Assembly (NCBI GenBank): GCA_019637695.1
Contig: JAHBVG010000030.1
Span: 1 to 64,000, forward strand
Direction of reading: 5' to 3'
Length of the DNA: 64,000 nucleotides
From: Caldilineaceae bacterium
GTDB lineage: Bacteria > Chloroflexota > Anaerolineae > Caldilineales > Caldilineaceae
Within the stretch, counting starts at the first letter, position 1, and each line of letters starts with the position of its first letter. The translations under genes were made by a program, and so were the position numbers. Below the pieces are notes generated by a model. It saw nothing but the letters and a program-made list of their open reading frames with translations. It did no database searches and was not told the DNA's origin. This document shows positions 56,466 to 64,000 of the stretch, in pieces.

Positions 56466-56726
56466 ATGAAACAGCTTACCATCCGTGGCATAGACAGCCG
56501 TTTGGATCACTATCTCAAGCGAGAAGCTGAACGACAGGGACAGAGCGTTAATAAATATGTACTGTCGCTGCTGCGCGCAGCCGCAGGGGAAGGAGCGAAT
56601 CCGCAAACAAGCCTGTACTACAACGATCTTGACCACCTTGCCGGCACATGGACGGAAGAGGAATTTGCCGAATTTGAGCAGCATTTGAGTGCGCAACGAA
56701 GTATCGACGAGAAATTATGGCGTTAA
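56466..56726 (+). CDS. vapB: Ribbon-helix-helix antitoxin (VapB/FitA-like)
   Basis: 86 residues; GGAG 7 bases upstream. The N-terminal half has the beta strand KQLTIRGID and two helices (LDHYLKREAERQ, SVNKYVLSLLRAAAG), as in Arc/MetJ-type DNA-binding antitoxins. The C-terminal half is acidic (WTEEEFAEFEQHL) and would wrap the toxin. It overlaps the toxin gene by 10 bases. Likely represses its own promoter. Confidence 0.8.
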   Translation: MKQLTIRGIDSRLDHYLKREAERQGQSVNKYVLSLLRAAAGEGANPQTSLYYNDLDHLAGTWTEEEFAEFEQHLSAQRSIDEKLWR

Positions 56727-57127
56727 AAATTGTCCTTCTCGATACGTCAGCCTACACAGCGTTCAAGCGAGGAGTTCCTCAAGTTGTCGAGATTCTGCGC
56801 ATGGCGAGTACTATTCTCTTGCCTGCCACTGTACTTGGCGAACTTCTGACCGGCTTCAAAGTTGGCAGTCAGACGGAAAAGAACCGACGCGAACTGCTTG
56901 AGTTTCAACAAAGCCCACGGGTACGTTCGGTTGCGGTGACCCAAGAAACCGCTGAACGCTATGCCCATATTTATCAGTTTCTGCGCAAATCAGGGCGCCC
57001 AATCCCGACCAATGATCTTTGGATTGGCGCCTCGACAATGGAACACGGGGCAACGCTGCTCACAACAGATGGTCATTTTCGTAATCTGCCGCAATTGCTT
57101 GTTGAACAGATAAACGTTCAGGGTTAA
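56717..57127 (+). CDS. vapC: PIN-domain toxin (VapC-like ribonuclease)
   Basis: 136 residues. The four acidic PIN residues are present: Asp9 (LLDTSAY), Glu42 (TVLGELL), Asp99 (PTNDLWIGA) and Asp117 (TTDGHF). VapC toxins cleave tRNA or rRNA with Mg2+ until bound by VapB. The gene is intact and coupled to vapB, so the module should be active. Confidence 0.85.
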   Translation: MALKIVLLDTSAYTAFKRGVPQVVEILRMASTILLPATVLGELLTGFKVGSQTEKNRRELLEFQQSPRVRSVAVTQETAERYAHIYQFLRKSGRPIPTNDLWIGASTMEHGATLLTTDGHFRNLPQLLVEQINVQG

Positions 57128-57301
57128 ACCTTTGTGTGGCTTCCAATACCTTCGCCATTTTGTAACAGATGTCTACCAGAGAGGAATACCCCGAATGGGG
57201 TATACGTCAAATAGCTTCGTTTGAATAAAAATCCTGTCTGGGAAATCCCGAATTCAGTTTTATCTCGCCATTTGGCATGTCCACAGCGTTTCGCTCTCTA
57301 G

Positions 57302-57493
57302 ACAGGTATCTCGGAATTGGCGAAGGTATTGAAAAAGAAGACCTATTGTCTCTACGAAGCGGCCAGCGTCGAAGCCATCCAGGAAGCGGCGCGCCGGGCC
57401 GGTCTGCCCGCAGATGTGATCATCCCGGTCAGCGAAATCCAGTCCAATGGCGTGATCGATTCTGTAAAACCGGAACGCTTCCGGCTACAGTGA
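57302..57493 (+). pseudogene. Remnant of a DUF4242-like protein
   Basis: An open frame of about 60 residues with no usable upstream start (in-frame TAG at 57299; first TTG at 57317). It reads KKTYCLYEAASVEAIQEAAR, then RAGLPADVIIPVSEI, like the second half of DUF4242 (nickel-binding SCO4226-like) proteins, whose first half is missing. A GGACTGGGGATCGGGG word follows the stop. Confidence 0.35.
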
Positions 57494-57763
57494 TTGGAGA
57501 ATAGGGACTGGGGATCGGGGGCGGCGTCGGTGTCAACCGACGCGCGTTGCAATTCCAGAACCCGCCGAATCAATTGAGTGTGTTCAAAATGGGCTGAAGC
57601 GGAGTAGGCACGCCCACGTGCCGTCCTGGTCGCACTTTCCATAGCAGATGTCGGTCTTTAACCGATACCACGCACTGCGCTTACAAGCTTCGCTCATGTC
57701 CGAGCTACGTGCGGTCGTTGAAGAGGAGGGTACAACCTCTTATATGCTGGACACGAACGGTCT
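57494..57763. other. Intergenic stretch with a solo MITE family-1 end
   Basis: 57576-57596 holds TGAGTGTGTTCAAAATGGGC, matching a family-1 terminus without the rest of the element. No gene is seen. Confidence 0.5.
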
Positions 57764-57964
57764 CTACTCGCCCATAGTTTCTTCATCCCCCACGCTGATC
57801 GCCAGCATTTTTACCAGCCCTTCCCACCCTTGAAAGTAGCGGACCTGGCCGTCGGTAGCGCTTTGGATCCGGCCGCGCCAGACGATCTCCTCAGTTTTTG
57901 TCTTCTCCGGCCAGACGCGTACGACAAAAAGATAGTGCTGGGGCGCAGGCGACTGATCATCCAT
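57764..57964 (-). CDS. Small conserved-looking protein of 66 residues
   Basis: ATG 57964 has GGAGAG 5 bases upstream. It reads HYLFVVRVWPEKTKTEEIVW, RGRIQSATDGQVRYFQGWEGLV. I recall 50-70 residue proteins of similar pattern (H-Y-F-L-R-x-W ... W-x-G-x-Q ... Y-F-x-x-W-x-x-L) in Chloroflexota next to large regulators. No name or function known. It is divergent to the SARP-type regulator gene. Confidence 0.55.
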   Translation of the reverse strand: MDDQSPAPQHYLFVVRVWPEKTKTEEIVWRGRIQSATDGQVRYFQGWEGLVKMLAISVGDEETMGE

Positions 57965-58087
57965 AGGGTCTCTCCATATCCATTCATCGGCGTAAGTGCT
58001 GCAAAGCGTATCAGCCATAGCGTTGCAAAAGCGTTTTGGCATTGAGATTCTTCTCTGCCTGGCATACAATGGAGAAAGCCATATACC

Positions 58088-58162
58088 GTAGGGGCACGGG
58101 TGGGGGTGGGAAACATGCTCGCCATTAACCTGATATTTGATCCCACCCCCACCCGTGCCCTT
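58088..58162. repeat. GTAGGGGC-type inverted repeat between divergent genes
   Basis: Perfect 20-bp arms (58092-58111 and 58141-58160) with a 29-base loop, located between the 66-residue-protein gene and the regulator gene, so it lies in their shared upstream region. Confidence 0.6.
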
Positions 58163-58251
58163 ACCGGACCTCTATAGTTACTTCGTGTCTCTTCGTGGAT
58201 CAAAGTTGAATTGGCCTGAGGGATCTGTACGAAGAATCGGGAGTGACAGCC

Positions 58252-61200
58252 ATGCCACCCACCGAAATTCGTCTGTTGGGCGGATTTCAGATGACACATA
58301 GGGGGGAGCCTGTGACCGATCTGTCAGGTCGGTTGCAGGCTCTCCTTGCCCGTCTTCTCCTCCAGCCAAATATACCCTGCTCGCGCCAACAGATCGCCTT
58401 CGCTCTGTGGCCGGAGAGTACAGACAGCCAATCACGCACCAATCTACGCCGTCTGCTCTTTCTCTTGCGGCGCGCCCTGCCGACAATAGACGATCTGGTG
58501 GAAATCAGCCGCGATGGGGTGGCCTGGCACCCACGCATTGCTGTTGACGTTGACCTGCTGGCCTTTGAAAGCAGCCTGGCGACTGCGCCGGGTACTTCAC
58601 GCCGAGCTGCGTTGGAAGCGGCGGTTGAACTCTATGCCGGCGATCTATTGCCCGACTGCTACGACGAGTGGATCCTGCCCCAGCGGGAACGGCTGCGCAA
58701 CGCCTTGGCCCATGCCCTGGACGAACTGGTGCTGCTGGCCGAGGGCGAACGGGACTACCCCGCGGCCATCGTCTACGCCCGTCGCCTGTTGCGCCATGAC
58801 CCTCTCCACGAGGCCAGCTACTGGCGGCTGATGCGCCTGCTCGCCCTCACCGGCGACCGCGCCGGCGCGCTCCAGATCTACCACACCTGCGCCACCCTCC
58901 TCTACCGGGAATTGGGCGTGGAGCCGGGTCCCGATCTCCAGGAACTTTACGATCAATTATTGGGCCAGCAAGGGAGTCTGCGCGCCGCGCCCCCCCCGGA
59001 AACGCCACTCAGCCCGTTGGTAGGCCGCATGGCGGAGTGGCAGGCCCTGCAAAAGGCATGGCAGGCAAGTAGCCGGGGTGCGCCCGGGTGGGTATTGATC
59101 ACCGGCGAGGCGGGGATGGGCAAGAGCCGCCTGGCCGAGGAGATGCTGGCCTGGGCCGAACGCCAGGCCATTCCCGCGGCCTACGCCCGCTCCTACGCCT
59201 CCGCCGGCCAGGTGGGCTACGGGCCGATTGTCGATCTGCTGCGCAGCGACGCCCTGCGCCCTGGTTGGGAAAAGCTGGACAAGCATTGGCTCATCGAACT
59301 TTCTCGTCTGCTGCCGGAAATTCACACCGTCTACCCCCATCTGCCGCCGCCCCCACCCCTGGCCGAGGAGTGGCAGAAGCGTCGTCTTCTCGAAGCCCTG
59401 GCCCAGTCGCTGATGGGGGATGGTCGCCCCCGTCTGCTGGTGTTGGACGATCTCCAGTGGGCTGACCGGGAAAGTCTGGAATTTCTCGCCTTTCTTCTAC
59501 GTTTTCGCCCCCAGGCCCGGCTGCTGCTGGTGGGCACAGCCCGCAGCGAAGAGATATTGGACAACCACACCCTACAAACGGTGATGCAGGAGAGCGCCAC
59601 CCACAATCAACTGATCCAACTGCCCCTCGCTCCCCTCACATCCGGTGAGACGGGCCAACTGGCAACCCAGACCGGCAGCGCATCTCTGGACGAAGCCGCC
59701 GTGCGCGCCCTTCACGGCGCATCTGGAGGCAATCCCCTTTTCGTTGTGGAAATGACGCGGGCAGGGGATTGGGGAGCGGGGATCGGGGACTTGGGATCAG
59801 GACGGTACATGGCTGTTCCAGTCCCCGATCCCAAGTCACCAGTCACCAGTCACTTACCTCCCAAATTGCAGGCAGTCATCGAATTCCGGCTGGCCCGTCT
59901 CTCCGCGCCAGCGCGGGAGATTGTCGCCCAGGCCGCGACGCTGGGGCGATCTTTCACCTATCCTGTGCTGGCGGCTGCCTGTGGGCTGGACGAGGCGGGG
60001 CTGGTGGACGGGCTGGACGAACTATGGCGGCGGCGGGTGATCCGAGAGGTGGGCGGCGACGGCTACGACTTCAGCCACGACCGCATCCGCGATGTGGCCT
60101 ATAGGATGATCAGCCATGCTCGCCGGCGGTTGCTCCATCGCCGGGCAGGGGAGGCGTTGCTGCATGTACACGCCGGAAAGTTGGGTCCCGTGCAGGGGCA
60201 ACTGGGCTACCACTTCGCCAGCGCCGGGGAGACCCTGGTCGCCATCGGCCATTATCGCCAGGCCGCAGCCGTGGCCCTGGAACGTTACGCCCACGCCGAG
60301 GCGTCCGAATCTCTAACTTGTGCAATCAATCTGGCTGGAGAGATGGGCGACACGGCAGTCTATCCTCTCCTGGCCGAGCGGGAACGGATCAACCGATCAG
60401 CCAGGCGCATGGATGAGGGGTCCGCTGATCTGGCCCTGCTGGCTCCTTTGGTGGAGCGTCTGAACGACGGCAGCCCAGAGGCCAACCGTCGGACCGCCCT
60501 TCTTACCCTCTCCCGTCATTACTACGCATCCTGGTTACGTGACAGCAATCTCGCTCTGCGTCTGGCCCAAGAGAGCGTGGATCTGGCCCAGAGCTGCGGG
60601 GATCAGGCCATTGAAACCGATGCCCTGCTGCGTTGCGGTCAGGAATTGTTCGGGCAGGGACGCTTTGACGCCGCCGCGCCGGTGCTGGCCGACGGCTACG
60701 CCAAAGCAATGGCGGCGGGTCTGCCCACTCTGGCTGCACTGAGTCTGGAGCGCCAGGCATCGATCTACATCGTCGAAGGTGGCAACCAGGCCCGCATCGA
60801 AGATCTATTGCTCGAATCCTTGCGTCTGCACAGAGAGGCGGGCAGCGAAAGCAGAATCAGCGATATTCTCAACAAGCTGGGGTATGCCATCCTGGTCCAG
60901 GGCAGCGGAGAGTACGCGCGGGCGCTATCCTATTTGGAGGAAGGATTGGAGATTGGGCAGCGCGTGGGCAACAGAGCCGCCGAAATGAAGGTTCTGCGCA
61001 GTCTGGTTGCGCTCCACACTTGCCTGGGCGAGTATCGCCGGGCCGAAGAATATCTGAACCTTATGCAGGATAGGGTGAACCGACTGCACGACGAGCCAAA
61101 TCAAGGCATGTTCAACGCCTGGCTGGGCTTCTGGCTCCTCCAACAGGGGCGGTTTTCTGAAGCCAAAGCAGTGGAAGAGAGCGCGCTGGCCCTGGCCCAG

Positions 61201-61815
61201 AGACAGCAACAGCAATTGGACATTCCGAGAGTGGCTACAACAAGTGGGTGGATCGCCTTCTATGGGGGCGATTGGCAGCAGGCCAAAGTGTATGCGGCCG
61301 AAGGTGTGATGAAGAGTGGGCGCTTCGACGACAGCCGCTTCACGGCCCACGCGCTTACCTGCCGGGGCTGGGCGCATCTACGCCTGAGTCAGGTTGAGGA
61401 AGCCATCCCCGACTTTCAACGTTCCGCCGAAATCCTGCTGCGCCTGGAAATGAAGAACCGGGCGCAGGAACCCCTGGCCGGTCTGGCCCAGGCTGCTTTC
61501 CAGAAGGGCGATCTCGCCGCAGCCCACGCCCAGGCGCTCCCCATTGCCCATCATCTGCTCAGCCATCCTCTGGACCGTACAGCGGACACCTTCCTCGCCA
61601 TCCACATAGTCCACGCCATCCTGCGCGCAGCGGACGATCCTCTGGCGGAAGATGTGCGCGGCCTGGGGCAGGCTCATCTCCACTACCGGGCGGCCAATAT
61701 CGAGTCGGAATATTTGGACGATTTCTGGGCCATGCCAGGGCATGAGGAGATGATGGATTTCCGCACAGAGTCCCCACCCCACACAAAAGGAGCGAGCGAG
61801 GTCCTGGTGAAATAG
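58252..61815 (+). CDS. SARP-type regulator: BTAD, AAA/STAND ATPase, TPRs
   Basis: 1187 residues from ATG 58252 (GGGAG 8 bases upstream; GTG 58243 overlaps that site). N-terminal winged helix about 1-90 (IRLLGGFQMTHRGEPVTDLS, SRQQIAFALWPESTDSQSRT, RRLLFLLRRAL), BTAD about 95-240 (YDQLL at its end), ATPase about 255-600 with GEAGMGKSR and LLVLDDLQWAD, then TPR-like helices to the end. Such proteins activate nearby operons when a ligand releases the ATPase. A Gly/Asp/Pro-rich stretch at about residues 503-537 is encoded by an iterated-word hairpin (59762-59862), an apparent insertion. Target genes unknown. Confidence 0.9.
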   Translation: MPPTEIRLLGGFQMTHRGEPVTDLSGRLQALLARLLLQPNIPCSRQQIAFALWPESTDSQSRTNLRRLLFLLRRALPTIDDLVEISRDGVAWHPRIAVDVDLLAFESSLATAPGTSRRAALEAAVELYAGDLLPDCYDEWILPQRERLRNALAHALDELVLLAEGERDYPAAIVYARRLLRHDPLHEASYWRLMRLLALTGDRAGALQIYHTCATLLYRELGVEPGPDLQELYDQLLGQQGSLRAAPPPETPLSPLVGRMAEWQALQKAWQASSRGAPGWVLITGEAGMGKSRLAEEMLAWAERQAIPAAYARSYASAGQVGYGPIVDLLRSDALRPGWEKLDKHWLIELSRLLPEIHTVYPHLPPPPPLAEEWQKRRLLEALAQSLMGDGRPRLLVLDDLQWADRESLEFLAFLLRFRPQARLLLVGTARSEEILDNHTLQTVMQESATHNQLIQLPLAPLTSGETGQLATQTGSASLDEAAVRALHGASGGNPLFVVEMTRAGDWGAGIGDLGSGRYMAVPVPDPKSPVTSHLPPKLQAVIEFRLARLSAPAREIVAQAATLGRSFTYPVLAAACGLDEAGLVDGLDELWRRRVIREVGGDGYDFSHDRIRDVAYRMISHARRRLLHRRAGEALLHVHAGKLGPVQGQLGYHFASAGETLVAIGHYRQAAAVALERYAHAEASESLTCAINLAGEMGDTAVYPLLAERERINRSARRMDEGSADLALLAPLVERLNDGSPEANRRTALLTLSRHYYASWLRDSNLALRLAQESVDLAQSCGDQAIETDALLRCGQELFGQGRFDAAAPVLADGYAKAMAAGLPTLAALSLERQASIYIVEGGNQARIEDLLLESLRLHREAGSESRISDILNKLGYAILVQGSGEYARALSYLEEGLEIGQRVGNRAAEMKVLRSLVALHTCLGEYRRAEEYLNLMQDRVNRLHDEPNQGMFNAWLGFWLLQQGRFSEAKAVEESALALAQRQQQQLDIPRVATTSGWIAFYGGDWQQAKVYAAEGVMKSGRFDDSRFTAHALTCRGWAHLRLSQVEEAIPDFQRSAEILLRLEMKNRAQEPLAGLAQAAFQKGDLAAAHAQALPIAHHLLSHPLDRTADTFLAIHIVHAILRAADDPLAEDVRGLGQAHLHYRAANIESEYLDDFWAMPGHEEMMDFRTESPPHTKGASEVLVK
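59762..59862. repeat. Iterated-word hairpin inside the regulator gene
   Basis: Arms GGGATCGGGGAC (59779-59790) and GTCCCCGATCCC (59821-59832), and CTTGGGATC and GATCCCAAG, followed by tandem CAGTCAC words. The reading frame is kept, so the repeat is translated. Confidence 0.75.
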
Positions 61816-61822
61816 ACAGGCC

Positions 61823-61904
61823 CGTCTAGGTAGGGGTTTGGGTGGACGGCTCACAAAAATCGTCTGCGTACGCCAATGCTCGTCTGCGATCCACCCAAAC
61901 CCCT
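61823..61904. mobile_element. MITE-like family 1, copy D (core only)
   Basis: Matches the inner part of copy A (TAGGGGTTTGGGTGGACGG and GATCCACCCAAACCCC arms) but has neither terminal repeat. It abuts the restriction-modification remnant. Confidence 0.75.
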
Positions 61905-62123
61905 GGCGACGCGGCGATAGCTGGCGTCGAGATTGGGCGCAAGGGCGAGGAGGGCGGCAATGCGCCGAGCAATGGCGGTAAATTCTTCCACCTCCGCGGT
62001 TTTGAGCGGACGTCCTAGGACGCTCGCCTCGCGATAGCTCAACCACTTTTTGAGGACTTGATAGCCCCCCAGCGTGTATTCCCACACCGCCGCGGGGACG
62101 CTCCGCCACAGCAGCGGCTACGA
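61905..62123 (-). pseudogene. C-terminal remnant of an N-6 DNA methylase/type ISP restriction enzyme
   Basis: Open only from after an in-frame TAG near 62123. It reads VPAAVWEYTLGGYQVLKKWL, SYREASVLGRPL, VEEFTAIARRIAALLALAPN, like the end of type ISP/IIG R-M proteins (VW-x-Y-x3-GYQVLKKWL). The core before it is gone and copy D of the MITE truncates the end. Confidence 0.5.
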
Positions 62124-62155
62124 TAACTGCGGAGATGTGCGATCCAAAATTGCAC

Positions 62156-62827
62156 CTACGTTGCCAACAATTGACGTAACGTATCCCGGTTGATCTCATC
62201 CTCAAAGAGCGCGCGCACGGGGATCACAAAGCCGGGGATGGCGAAGCTGCGCAGTTCGCCGGTCTGCGCTTTGATCGCTAACTCGTAACGGAGATCGGTC
62301 AACCGGTACTGTTCCACAGTTTCGCTGTCGGGGTCGATGATCCAATACTCGGCGATGCCGTGGGCGGCGTAGTCGTCGAACTTGACGCCCCGATCATTGG
62401 CCGCTGTCGATGCCGAAAGGATTTCCACTACAAAGGCCGGCGCGGGGAAGCGCATTTGGTCCGGCTGAAATGTGGCGGCGGTGGCCGCGTCGAAGAAGCA
62501 GAGATCCGGCTCATAGTCGTTGCGGGTGAGGGAGATCATGATCTTCTCGTGGCCGACAAATCCAAGTCCATCCTTGCCCACAAAGGCATCCAGCAGAACC
62601 AACAGACGCTTGGATACAACGTAGTGGCGCAGTTTCACTGGTGAATGCACAATCTTCTCTCCGTTGATGAATTCAGCTTTTTCGGATTCGAGGACAGTGT
62701 CGATGAAATGGGCGCGCTGCGCCGCTTCATCGGTCAACAGTGCGTCGATCTGCTCGGCCACGGCGGGCAACCGCGGCGACTTGAGCAACGCTTCGATCAG
62801 TGCATGTTCCGGTAGAGTGGTGGTCAT
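62156..62827 (-). CDS. Uma2-family (DUF820) putative endonuclease
   Basis: 223 residues; GGGAG 8 bases upstream. Domain layout: helical N-terminus; FINGEKIVHSPVKLRHYVV; the acidic-site strands YEPDLCFFDAATA and FVVEILSASTAANDRGVKFDDYAAHGIAEYWIID (motif V-x-E-I-x-S...K). This keeps the Asp, Glu and Lys of the PD-(D/E)XK site. Function of the family unknown. Only distantly similar to the Uma2 gene at the left edge. Confidence 0.8.
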   Translation of the reverse strand: MTTTLPEHALIEALLKSPRLPAVAEQIDALLTDEAAQRAHFIDTVLESEKAEFINGEKIVHSPVKLRHYVVSKRLLVLLDAFVGKDGLGFVGHEKIMISLTRNDYEPDLCFFDAATAATFQPDQMRFPAPAFVVEILSASTAANDRGVKFDDYAAHGIAEYWIIDPDSETVEQYRLTDLRYELAIKAQTGELRSFAIPGFVIPVRALFEDEINRDTLRQLLAT

Positions 62828-62843
62828 GGTAGCTTCTCCCTTC

Positions 62844-62860
62844 TGGGGAGATTATAGCAT
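62844..62860 (-). promoter_or_regulatory. Extended -10 promoter of the Uma2 gene
   Basis: Minus-strand TGCTATAAT at about 62851-62859, 24 bases before the gene start. No -35 hexamer at the usual distance. Confidence 0.4.
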
Positions 62861-62879
62861 AAACGCGGGTGGGGCGGGT

Positions 62880-63058
62880 GGTATGCACCGACCTGCGATT
62901 CCGCCCTCCCCCGTACCTTTACCGTTCTTGAATTATCCCTGCACGCGTAGACAGTCTTTGCGCAGGGGCATCACCATCTGCGTTAATGGGTTGAGCGGCC
63001 CCAGATATCCATCCCCAAACAGCACCGCAGTTGTCCTCGGTGTTGATGGACCGAATGG
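62880..63058. other. Intergenic stretch, no gene seen
   Basis: A GGGGCGGG...GCCCTCCCC-like inverted stretch lies at 62868-62920. The open frames across it do not look protein-like. Confidence 0.4.
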
Positions 63059-63283
63059 GTGCATCAACCGATTGCGCGTGGATCGGCTCATGGTTTCAAA
63101 TACCGGTTGGCCTATATAGTCGATCAAGTCTGTGTCGTCCGGTATGATAATGAAGCGGGCAAGGGCGATCACTGCCATTTCGAGAATACTGAAAGCGACT
63201 ACACATTTCAGAGCGTAGAGGCGCTGATCGCTGACTTCCAACAGGATATTGTGAGGTGGAACAATAAGAATCGTAACGCTTGA
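63059..63283 (+). pseudogene. TumE-like toxin, N-terminus missing
   Basis: 74 residues from GTG 63059; TGA closes the frame upstream at 63044. Reads GSAHGFKYRLAYIVDQVCVV, RYDNEAGKGDH, HFENTE, FQSVEALIADFQQDI. This is like the C-terminal three quarters of DUF6516/TumE toxins; the first about 30 residues are absent, so the protein is truncated or has decayed. Its stop overlaps the antitoxin-like frame. Confidence 0.5.
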
Positions 63284-63611
63284 TGTAGCAGCGCCGGAAA
63301 AATCACTGAACGACTTCGCCAAATCCTGGCGGACCGAGAGTGGGCCAGGTTCTGCTCGCATCAGCTTTGCCACGCCAGAACTCTTGTGGAAAGTACTCAC
63401 CGTCAAACGCTGGGAACTCCCCAAAGCCCTGTGTGGGGCGGGACCTGTCTCCATCCGGGAGGCGGCCCGCCGGGTGGAACGGGATGTGAAAGCAATGCAT
63501 GGCGACATCACGGCTCTGTTGAAGGCTGGCGTGCTGGATCGGACGGAAGACGGACGCATTGTCTCCCCCTTTGACGCGGTGAAGATCGAATTTCTCTTGC
63601 AGGCTGCGTGA
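63264..63611 (+). CDS. TumA-like HTH antitoxin, start codon apparently lost
   Basis: The frame runs from after TGA 63252; the homologous-looking protein would begin at ATA 63264 (IRIVTLDVAAPEKS), followed by SFATPELLWKVLTVKRWELP and a helix-turn-helix region SIREAARRVERDVKAMHGDI, ending IEFLLQAA. No ATG, GTG or TTG occurs until TTG 63384. So either a rare start is used or an ATG has mutated. The HTH itself is intact. Confidence 0.5.
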   Translation: MRIVTLDVAAPEKSLNDFAKSWRTESGPGSARISFATPELLWKVLTVKRWELPKALCGAGPVSIREAARRVERDVKAMHGDITALLKAGVLDRTEDGRIVSPFDAVKIEFLLQAA

Positions 63612-63733
63612 AAACTGCGCAGTGCTAGTGGGTGGTTTGGCATGATTGTGAGGATTGAACAGAGCAGCACAGAGGAGCGGCCACAGGAACCCGCCCCTAC
63701 AAGATCAATCCCTATGGAACGACAAGCGCTCCA
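63612..63733. other. Intergenic stretch with a GTAGGGGC-type half repeat
   Basis: 63678-63702 reads GCCACAGGAACCCGCCCCTAC, the end of the GTAGGGGC family; otherwise nothing recognised. Confidence 0.4.
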
Positions 63734-64000
63734 CTAGCGCACGGTCAGCGTGTAACTACGCGCCGGCACATAGCCGGGGCCATATTCATCCGGCTGGCCG
63801 TTTCGATCCAGATCCAGGCCATCGGTTACCCGCTCTGGGAAGTAGAAGTAGACATCAATGGTATGGCGGCCAGGGGGCAGGAAGAGTTCGGCCACCTCCG
63901 TCACCCAATAGACATCTGTCCCCAACCGCGAGCCGCAAGGGATGGCGGACATCGGGCGCAGATCGGCGCGGTACGTGTACAGCGGTTCCCCGTTGAGGTC
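63734..64000 (-). CDS. C-terminus of a probable secreted protein (cut by window edge)
   Basis: 88 residues visible up to a TAG at 63734. Reads ELFLPPGRHTIDVYFYFPER, then DGLDLDRNGQPDEYGPGYVP. The Asp/Asn-rich D-x-D-x-N-G-x-x-D segment looks like a calcium loop, as in EF-hand or thrombospondin-type repeats. The rest is beta-strand-like. Fits the secreted proteins at 41-56 kb, but the family is not identified. Confidence 0.6.
   Translation of the reverse strand, partial: DLNGEPLYTYRADLRPMSAIPCGSRLGTDVYWVTEVAELFLPPGRHTIDVYFYFPERVTDGLDLDRNGQPDEYGPGYVPARSYTLTVR

Noticed and set aside
58081..58165. The inverted repeat as a transcription terminator
   Set aside because: It lies between divergent genes, has a 29-base loop and no T run.
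62664..63119. Plus-strand frame of 151 residues across the Uma2 promoter
   Set aside because: It runs antisense through the Uma2 start and the repeats; composition not protein-like and no ribosome-binding site.

Overview
The window looks like a chromosome segment of a GC-rich filamentous Chloroflexota bacterium, most likely Caldilineae/Anaerolineae-like. This is inferred from gene content: a DUF5317 membrane protein, MalT-like and SARP-like regulators with BTAD and TPR regions, secreted proteins with Pro/Thr linkers and short '[YF]LP' motifs, a five-helix cytochrome b558-type succinate dehydrogenase, and many intergenic inverted repeats. No rRNA, tRNA, CRISPR array or prophage was recognised.

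Layout. 1-3.2 kb, minus strand: the end of a Uma2-type protein, a small four-helix membrane protein, a PadR regulator and an MFS exporter. 3.4-11.4 kb, plus strand, central metabolism: an SDR oxidoreductase, NADP-isocitrate dehydrogenase, a GH13 glucan enzyme, and sdhC-sdhA-sdhB closed by a strong terminator. 11.5-12.8 kb, minus: a compact three-gene unit (48-aa hydrophobic peptide, DUF5317 membrane protein, RiPP-leader-like protein). 13.2-19.4 kb, minus: a MalT-like STAND regulator, a Ser/Thr kinase and an ammonium transporter. 19.6-24.1 kb, plus: a DUF72 protein, then a large uncharacterised protein translationally coupled to a SirB1-like protein, and an acyltransferase. 24.3-29.9 kb, plus: a probable extracytoplasmic redox locus (two small membrane proteins, ApbE, a haem-binding ferric-reductase-like protein, a two-component system, a beta-propeller-like lipoprotein). 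29.9-40.8 kb, minus: Sua5, a 2-oxoacid:ferredoxin oxidoreductase (korAB) behind an FCD regulator with a palindromic operator, a response-regulator/GGDEF/EAL protein, an M20 amidohydrolase and an SNF2 helicase. 41.2-55.9 kb: a secreted-protein island (lamin-tail/C39-like/EF-hand, LysM-SH3, LRR-esterase, concanavalin-like repeats, a 1363-aa beta-helix protein), with an aldo/keto reductase and decayed genes among them. 56.4-64 kb: a VapBC pair, gene remnants, a large SARP-type regulator, a restriction-modification remnant, a second Uma2 protein, a degenerate TumE/TumA-like pair and the end of another secreted protein.

Repeats are a main feature. One MITE-like family has about 20-bp terminal inverted repeats (four copies plus one solo end). 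A second family has two copies in opposite orientation. A third class is hairpins made of iterated 7-8-base words, one of which sits in frame inside a regulator gene. A fourth is GTAGGGGC-bounded inverted repeats.

The best candidates for undescribed biology are the peptide/DUF5317/leader-like unit, the ApbE-ferric-reductase locus without a recognisable FMN-acceptor protein, the unknown-protein/SirB1 pair, and the '[YF]LP' motif shared by the secreted proteins.
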